Under the pieces are notes generated by a model that ran no database searches, was not told the DNA's origin, and saw only the letters and a list, made by a program, of their open reading frames with translations. DNA of 33,692 bases. Source: Verrucomicrobiota bacterium (lineage in GTDB: Bacteria; Verrucomicrobiota; Verrucomicrobiia; Limisphaerales; UBA11358). Positions 28,603-33,692 of the stretch are shown in pieces. Location: contig JAJPJM010000182.1 of NCBI GenBank assembly GCA_021324235.1, positions 1-33,692 on the forward strand, read 5' to 3'. Made by a program: the position numbers and the translations under genes. The stretch's first letter is position 1; each line of letters starts with the position of its first letter.

Positions 28603-30423
28603 ATGACAAAGTTTCTGCTCAGAGTCTGGGGTCTGGCCGAACCCTATCGGCTGCGATTGTATCTCGGGGTACTGACGGGCATCGTGACCGGGCTAATGTC
28701 TCCGCTGGTGATCGGGACGATTATGTTCGTCTATAGCGCCGTATTTCCGTCGCCGGATCCATCGGGGGCAGCGCAGCTGCCGATGCAGAAACTGCCCGTC
28801 TTCGTGCAGCAATGGTTCTACGCTGCGTGCGAGGCGATCAAAGGCGGCGTGCAGACGCATCCGTGGATAAAAGTGGCGTTGATCGTAGCCATCCCGTTGG
28901 TGATGTTTTTGCGCGGCTTCTTCGGTTATCTCAACGTTTATCTCCTGCAATGGGTGGCCAGCCGCACCATTGCCGACCTGCGCGTCAAACTTTTCCGGCA
29001 TCTGCTGGATTTGTCCGCCGGATTTTACAGCCAGAATTCCTCCGGCCAGCTCATCTCGCGCGTGATCAACGACACCGGCGCGGTGCAAAACATCCTGAAC
29101 AACGCGGTTTCCGTGGTGGTTCGCGACCCGGTTTCACTGATAAGCATCCTGACGCTTTTGCTTTGGCAACAGCCCAAGTTGACGCTCATCGCAATGGTCG
29201 CCCTGCCGGTGGTCATCATTCCCATCGCCATTTTCAATCGCAAAATCCGCCGTTCCAGCCGTGAAATCCAGATGCAATCCGCGGAGTTGACGCAAACCAT
29301 GGCCGAGGCCTTTACCGGCCATCGCATCGTCAAGGCCTACAACCTGGAGCCGATCGTGGCCGGGCAGTTTCAAAATGCCGCGCGCCGCTTCGTCGGCCAT
29401 TATATGCGTATCATTCGCGCCAGCAGCATCCCCGGCCCGCTGATTGAATTTTTCGGTTCCTGCGGCGTGGCGTTGCTGCTGGCGTATTTGATTTATTTGT
29501 CGCCGGACCACCCCAATCCGGCGGTTTTTCTGCAGTTGATCGGGAGCATATTTTTTATATATCAGCCCCTGAAAAACCTGACCCAGTTGCAGAATCAAGT
29601 CGTCCAGGCGCGCGCCGCCAGCGAGCGCGCCTTCGCCCTGCTCGATACGCAGACGACCGTGGTCGAACCCGCCCAACCGCGAAAATTACAGGCCGCCGGC
29701 GCGGACATTCTCTTCGAGCACGTTCATTTTTCCTACGGTGAGAAAGTCGCGCTGGACGACATCAACCTGGAGATCAAATCCGGCCGGCTGGTCGCCCTCG
29801 TCGGCGCCAGCGGCTCCGGCAAAACCACGTTGACCAACCTGTTGCTCCGCTTTTATGACCCGACCCGTGGCGCCATCCGCATCGGCGGCGTGGATATCCG
29901 GGAAGTCTCCACCCGCGACCTCCGCAGTCAAATCGCCGTCGTCACCCAGGAAACCATTTTGTTCGATGACACCATCCGCCGGAACGTCGAACTGGGCCGG
30001 CCGGGCGCGACCAACGACGAAATCATTGCCGCCGCCAAACACGCTTACGCCAGCGATTTCATCATGCAAAGACCGGAGGGCTTCGACGCCGTCATTGGCG
30101 AGAAGGGCGTGATGCTTTCCGGCGGCCAGCGTCAGCGGATTGCCATTGCCCGGGCGGTCCTCCGCAACGCGCCCATCCTGGTGCTGGACGAGGCCACCAG
30201 TGCGCTGGATACCGAGTCCGAGCGGGCGGTGCAGGTTGCGCTGGACGAGCTGATGAAAGGGCGCACAACCATTTGCATCGCGCACCGGCTCTCGACCATT
30301 CTGCACGCGGATTTGATCGTGGTGCTCGACCAGGGCCGCATCGTGGAAACCGGCCGGCACGACGAACTGGTCCGGCGGGGCGGCGTCTATCAAAAACTTT
30401 ACGAATTGCAATTCTCGTCGTGA
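28603..30423 (+). CDS. ABC transporter, MsbA-like exporter
   Basis: This 606-residue half-transporter has a membrane domain of about six helices (residues about 15-330), followed by an ATPase domain. Motifs are Walker A VGASGSGKTT near 400, VTQETILFDDTIRRN (Q loop and following), the signature LSGGQRQRIAIARAVL near 507, Walker B ILVLDEATSALD, and a histidine in ICIAHRLSTI. As a homodimer it could flip lipid A-core or other lipid-linked glycans across the inner membrane. It is coupled by a GTGA overlap to the downstream GT9 gene, which supports a role in LPS export. Confidence 0.93.
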   Translation: MTKFLLRVWGLAEPYRLRLYLGVLTGIVTGLMSPLVIGTIMFVYSAVFPSPDPSGAAQLPMQKLPVFVQQWFYAACEAIKGGVQTHPWIKVALIVAIPLVMFLRGFFGYLNVYLLQWVASRTIADLRVKLFRHLLDLSAGFYSQNSSGQLISRVINDTGAVQNILNNAVSVVVRDPVSLISILTLLLWQQPKLTLIAMVALPVVIIPIAIFNRKIRRSSREIQMQSAELTQTMAEAFTGHRIVKAYNLEPIVAGQFQNAARRFVGHYMRIIRASSIPGPLIEFFGSCGVALLLAYLIYLSPDHPNPAVFLQLIGSIFFIYQPLKNLTQLQNQVVQARAASERAFALLDTQTTVVEPAQPRKLQAAGADILFEHVHFSYGEKVALDDINLEIKSGRLVALVGASGSGKTTLTNLLLRFYDPTRGAIRIGGVDIREVSTRDLRSQIAVVTQETILFDDTIRRNVELGRPGATNDEIIAAAKHAYASDFIMQRPEGFDAVIGEKGVMLSGGQRQRIAIARAVLRNAPILVLDEATSALDTESERAVQVALDELMKGRTTICIAHRLSTILHADLIVVLDQGRIVETGRHDELVRRGGVYQKLYELQFSS

Positions 30424-31445
30424 GCGCGCGGCCTGAAAAACTCCTCGCCCTGCAATTCAAATACTTCGGCGACGCCGTGCTGCTCACGCCGGCGCTCCGC
30501 GCCCTGCGCGGCCATTTTCCCGCCGGCGAACTGCACCTGCTCATGCCCGAGGAAATCGCACCGCTGTTCCAGCAGCTGTCGCATCTCCATCGGGTCTGGC
30601 CCATGCCGCGCCGGCGCGGCCGGGCGCAATTCGGCCAAAGCTGGCCCATGATTCGTGCGTTGCGCCGCGAGCGGTTTGATCGTTCGGTGGATTTTGCGGG
30701 CAACGATCGCGGCGCCATTTTAAGCCGGTTCATCGGCGCCCACCGGCGGTTGGGCTGGGGTGGCGGCGGCGGGTTTTTCGGCCGCAGATTTTGCTACACC
30801 GACCGGGTGATGCCGGAGGCAAAACCGCAGCCTGAATCCGCGCGTCTGGTCCAGCTATTGTCCGGCTGGCAGATTCCGTCACCGCCTTCGCTCGAAGCTG
30901 AAATCCGTGCCGACCCGGCCCTGGCTGTTGCCGCAAAAAGAATTCTCTCTGATGAACGCGCGGTCGTCTGCCATGTGGCCTCCAGTCAGCAAAAAAAAGA
31001 GTGGCCGCTGCCCCATTGGGCAAAATTGCATCACCTGGCCGCCGTTGCCGGTTTCCATGTTGTCTTTACCACGGCGCTCGGCGAACGCGAGCAGGCGCTG
31101 ATGGCAGAATTGAAAAAGCTCGTGCCGGACGCAAAGATTCTGCCGCCCGTGCCCGAACTGCCTTTGTTTCTGGCCGTGCTGGCGCGTGCCGGCGCCTTTG
31201 TTTCCGGTGATACCGGTCCCTTGCATTTCGCCGCCGGCCTGGGTGTGCCGACCATTTCATTGTTTGGCCCGAGTTCTCCCGTGCAGTGGGCGCCCATCGG
31301 CAAGCGTCATCAGGTTCTGACGGGGAGCGCCTGCGGTTGTGACGGCTACCTGAGCATTTGTCAAAGTGCCAGCCATTGCCTCGCGGCGATTCCGCCCGAA
31401 CAAGTCTTTGCCGGTTTGCAGACATTGCAGGCGACTCAGCACTGA
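30420..31445 (+). CDS. Glycosyltransferase family 9 (heptosyltransferase-like)
   Basis: The GTG at 30420 shares GTGA with the ABC transporter stop, giving 341 residues. It has LLALQFKYFGDAVLLTPALR (GT9 strand 1), RRERFDRSVDFAGNDRG, CHVASSQQKKEWP and the donor-site SGDTGPLHFAAGLGVPTISL. The C-terminal CGCDGYLSICQSASHCL is typical of the waaF/waaQ-type tail. It is predicted to add heptose during LPS core assembly. A longer frame to 30273 overlaps the transporter and is rejected. Confidence 0.92.
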   Translation: MSARPEKLLALQFKYFGDAVLLTPALRALRGHFPAGELHLLMPEEIAPLFQQLSHLHRVWPMPRRRGRAQFGQSWPMIRALRRERFDRSVDFAGNDRGAILSRFIGAHRRLGWGGGGGFFGRRFCYTDRVMPEAKPQPESARLVQLLSGWQIPSPPSLEAEIRADPALAVAAKRILSDERAVVCHVASSQQKKEWPLPHWAKLHHLAAVAGFHVVFTTALGEREQALMAELKKLVPDAKILPPVPELPLFLAVLARAGAFVSGDTGPLHFAAGLGVPTISLFGPSSPVQWAPIGKRHQVLTGSACGCDGYLSICQSASHCLAAIPPEQVFAGLQTLQATQH

Positions 31446-31553
31446 TTCCAGGGCCCGGACGTGGAGAAATTCGAAGCCCCCTTCAACAGCCCGCCGCGCG
31501 ACTTTTCCACGGGCCCGTCGTGAGCATTAGTGTTCCTGCTTTATCAAATTTGG

Positions 31554-31568
31554 CCTGCAAATTGCAGG
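31554..31568. promoter_or_regulatory. Perfect 15-bp palindrome, candidate operator
   Basis: CCTGCAA-A-TTGCAGG lies 70 bp upstream of the secreted-protein ATG, where a dimeric regulator could bind. No clear -35/-10 pair was found near it. Just downstream, AACGTTTCCG and TCGTATGAA (31570-31597) recur in the same order inside the gene (31730-31755). Confidence 0.45.
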
Positions 31569-31638
31569 TAACGTTTCCGTCTGCCCGTTCGTATGAAGAG
31601 GCAACGGCTGAAAAGCCTGAAAAACAAAAAAACGAAGT

Positions 31639-32382
31639 ATGAAAACAAGACATAATGCCACGAGTTTTGTCGCGGTGACCGTGACCATGGTTTCACTGGG
31701 CGCCGGTCTATTATCGGCGAACGCGGGAGAACGTTTCCGGTCCGGCTCGTATGAAACCAGCCGCGGACGCAGCGGCACGTTTGAACAAAGCATTTACCGG
31801 CAGCCCGGTTCCAGCCAGCGCGATACCACCGTCCAGACCGGCAACGGTGACTGGACGCGTCAATCCGATGCGACCTGGAATCGCCAGGCCGGCACGGCCA
31901 ATCGCATCACCGCGACCACCGCACCGGATGGAAAAACGGCCACCATTGACCAGAATGCCGTTCGCAACGGCAACACGGTGACCGTGAACGGCAGCCGCAC
32001 GGGTTACGACGGCAAAACTTCCGATTGGAACAAAACCGTTACTGGCAACGGCAATGGCACAGCGACGGTGAACGGCCAATATACCCGGCAGAACGGCAAC
32101 ACGATTGACACGAGTTCAACCGTGACCAAAACCGCGGATGGTCATGCCACCGCCGGCACCTACACCACCAGTACTGGCAAGAGCGGCACGTTTGATAAAA
32201 CGGTCGTCAACAGCGATGGCACCCACACGGCAACCGACACGGTGACCGGCGCCAATGGCAAAACCGCCGATCGCGTGGTGACGACCACCAAGGATGACAA
32301 CACGATTGACCGCACGGTCACCACGACCGGGCCGAACGGGAAGACCGAGACGCATTCCGGCAGCGTGACGTTTAATCAATAA
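31639..32382 (+). CDS. Secreted Thr/Asn/Gly-rich repetitive protein
   Basis: This 247-residue protein has a signal peptide (hydrophobic residues about 9-25, cleavage probably after SANA at 29). The mature part has no Cys and is rich in Thr, Asn, Gly, Ser and Asp. A GxYxTSxGxSGTFxxx motif occurs at residues 37-50 and again at 174-187, and many shorter TVTG.NGKT-like units lie between and after. Such low-complexity beta-rich repeats suggest an extracellular fibre, adhesin or matrix component, but the role is unknown. GAAG just before the ATG may help ribosome binding. A terminator follows. Confidence 0.82.
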   Translation: MKTRHNATSFVAVTVTMVSLGAGLLSANAGERFRSGSYETSRGRSGTFEQSIYRQPGSSQRDTTVQTGNGDWTRQSDATWNRQAGTANRITATTAPDGKTATIDQNAVRNGNTVTVNGSRTGYDGKTSDWNKTVTGNGNGTATVNGQYTRQNGNTIDTSSTVTKTADGHATAGTYTTSTGKSGTFDKTVVNSDGTHTATDTVTGANGKTADRVVTTTKDDNTIDRTVTTTGPNGKTETHSGSVTFNQ

Positions 32383-32398
32383 TTGATTTTCCAACCAA

Positions 32399-32437
32399 AA
32401 TGCTCCGCTGAAATCTTCGGCGGAGCATTCAGCTTTT
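32399..32437. terminator. Bidirectional intrinsic terminator
   Basis: A perfect 10-bp stem, AATGCTCCGC (32399-32408) with GCGGAGCATT (32420-32429), encloses an 11-base loop and is followed on the plus strand by CAGCTTTT. On the minus strand a TTTT run follows too. It can end both the secreted-protein gene and the convergent mpl gene. Confidence 0.8.
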
Positions 32438-32441
32438 GGAA

Positions 32442-33692
32442 CTAGCGCCGGCCCAGCTGCTGCAGCAATTTTCCGTGAATCCCGCCGAAACCGCCGTTGC
32501 TGAACACGACGACGATGTCGCCGCCCTGGGCGTGCTTCGCGGTATGCGCGACGATGGCTTCCACATCGGGCAGGTAGGCCGCGTTTTTGCCAGAATTCTT
32601 CAAATCCTGCATGAGTTTTTCGGGATTGAGCCGCGCTTCCGGGGCGATTTGTTCCAGCCGCGCGACTTCCGAAACCACGACCGCGTCGGCGTCGGCGAAT
32701 GCACCGGCCAGCTCGTTTTGGAAGACATTCCGCCGGGTGGTGTTGCTGCGCGGCTCGAAAATGGCCCAGATTTTCTCGCGCGGATATTTGATGCGCAGGG
32801 CCCGCAAGGTTTCCCGGATGGCGGTCGGGTGATGACCGAAATCGTCCACGACGGTCACGCCCCCGGCGATGCCACGCACCTCCATGCGGCGTTTGATGCC
32901 TTTGAAGGCATCGAAGGCGGATTGGATCTGGTGATTCTTCAACCCGCAATGTTTCGCACAGGCAACCACCGCCAACGCGTTCCGCGCGTTCAGTTCTCCC
33001 ATCATGTTCAGGTGAAATTTGAAGCTCGGAATTTCAAATTCGGTGGCGGTCGGGCCATAGCGGAGGTTGAAGGCCTGAATCGCGTTGTTTTCACCCAGAC
33101 CAAACCGTTTCACCGGGCAATGGGTCACATTCACCAGCGGCGACAGATTCGGGTCATCGCCGTTGGCCAGCAGCAGGCCGTTGCGCGGAATCAGCCGGAT
33201 GAAATGTGAGAAGGATTTTTTAATCGCGTTCAGGTCTTCAAAAATATCGGCATGGTCAAATTCGAGGTTGTTGATGACCGCCACCTCGGGCTGGTAATGG
33301 ATGAACTTGCTGCGCTTGTCGAAAAAGGCCGTGTCGTATTCATCGCCCTCGATGATGAACCATTCGCTATCGGTGAACCGCGCGCCCTGGCTGAGATTGT
33401 TCGGGATGCCGCCGATGAGATAGCTCGGATTCAATCCGTTGTGCTCGAAAACCCAGGTGAGCAGCGACGTCGTGGTGGTTTTGCCGTGCGTGCCGGCCAC
33501 GACGACGGAGCGTTTGCCGCGGATGAAAAATTCCTTGAGCAACTCCGGCAACGAGCAGTACCGCAGCTTGTGGTCGAGCACAAATTCCGCTTCCGGGTTG
33601 CCGCGCGAAATCGCGTTGCCGATGACCACCAGGTCGGGTTTGTGCGCGAGGTTCCGTTCCGCATAACCGTTCATCACCTCGATTTTTCGCTC
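32442..33692 (-). CDS. mpl: Mpl murein tripeptide ligase, 5' end cut by the window
   Basis: This partial protein continues beyond 33692; its reading frame is open to the edge. It contains PDLVVIGNAISRGNPEAEF, the ATP loop VVAGTHGKTTTTSLLTWV, IEGDEYDTAFFDKRSKF, INNLEFDHADIF and MEVRG. VVDDFGHHPTAIRETLRALR and FEPRSNTTRRNVFQ follow. These are diagnostic of UDP-N-acetylmuramate:L-alanyl-gamma-D-glutamyl-meso-diaminopimelate ligase, which recycles murein tripeptide in the cytoplasm. About 40-50 N-terminal residues are missing. The C-terminus is complete. Confidence 0.95.
   Translation of the reverse strand, partial: ERKIEVMNGYAERNLAHKPDLVVIGNAISRGNPEAEFVLDHKLRYCSLPELLKEFFIRGKRSVVVAGTHGKTTTTSLLTWVFEHNGLNPSYLIGGIPNNLSQGARFTDSEWFIIEGDEYDTAFFDKRSKFIHYQPEVAVINNLEFDHADIFEDLNAIKKSFSHFIRLIPRNGLLLANGDDPNLSPLVNVTHCPVKRFGLGENNAIQAFNLRYGPTATEFEIPSFKFHLNMMGELNARNALAVVACAKHCGLKNHQIQSAFDAFKGIKRRMEVRGIAGGVTVVDDFGHHPTAIRETLRALRIKYPREKIWAIFEPRSNTTRRNVFQNELAGAFADADAVVVSEVARLEQIAPEARLNPEKLMQDLKNSGKNAAYLPDVEAIVAHTAKHAQGGDIVVVFSNGGFGGIHGKLLQQLGRR

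Overview
This 33.7-kb window looks like chromosomal DNA of a GC-rich Gram-negative bacterium. The evidence is an envelope gene set (an Mpl-type murein tripeptide ligase, an MsbA-like exporter, three heptosyltransferase-type GT9 enzymes, a periplasmic-type amidase) and housekeeping genes such as nadD, rsfS, ubiX and yajQ. A member of the Verrucomicrobiota/PVC group is my best guess, from gene content and from short-period repeats at gene borders. No rRNA or other decisive marker is present, so this is inference. I see no tRNA, rRNA, CRISPR array, transposase or phage gene.

Region 1 (1-9416) is mostly core functions: ubiX, an N-acetylmuramoyl-L-alanine amidase, two small genes lying between integron attC-like sites, a DNA alkyl-transferase, two coiled-coil membrane proteins, a GST-fold protein, a PIN-PhoH ATPase, a PUR-type nucleic-acid-binding protein, YajQ, RsfS, NadD and a small zinc-ribbon protein. 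This stretch is dense in non-coding oddities. Short-period (7, 9-10 or 12 bp) arrays, several laid head to head as inverted repeats, fill intergenic spaces, and one runs into the 3' end of a gene. A 78-bp palindrome is read through in frame inside the alkyl-transferase gene.

Region 2 (9441-28279) is a surface-polysaccharide locus of about 19 kb, mostly on the minus strand, with many 1- to 4-base gene overlaps (ATGA, GTGA, TGATG) that indicate operons and translational coupling. It holds glycosyltransferases of GT2, GT4 and GT9 type, two FkbM-family methyltransferases, a TylF-like and other methyltransferases, an SDR, two paralogous NAD-dependent epimerase-type proteins with altered YxxxK motifs, a transketolase split into two subunits, and a sugar-nucleotide module (HddA-like heptose kinase, HddC-like guanylyltransferase, 4,6-dehydratase-like and 3,5-epimerase-like enzymes). 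Together these suggest assembly and modification of an O-antigen or capsule containing a GDP-activated heptose or 6-deoxyheptose.

Region 3 (28603-33692) holds an MsbA-like ABC exporter translationally coupled to a third GT9 enzyme, a secreted Thr/Asn/Gly-rich repetitive protein with a palindromic site upstream, a bidirectional terminator, and the 5'-truncated mpl gene that runs off the window edge.
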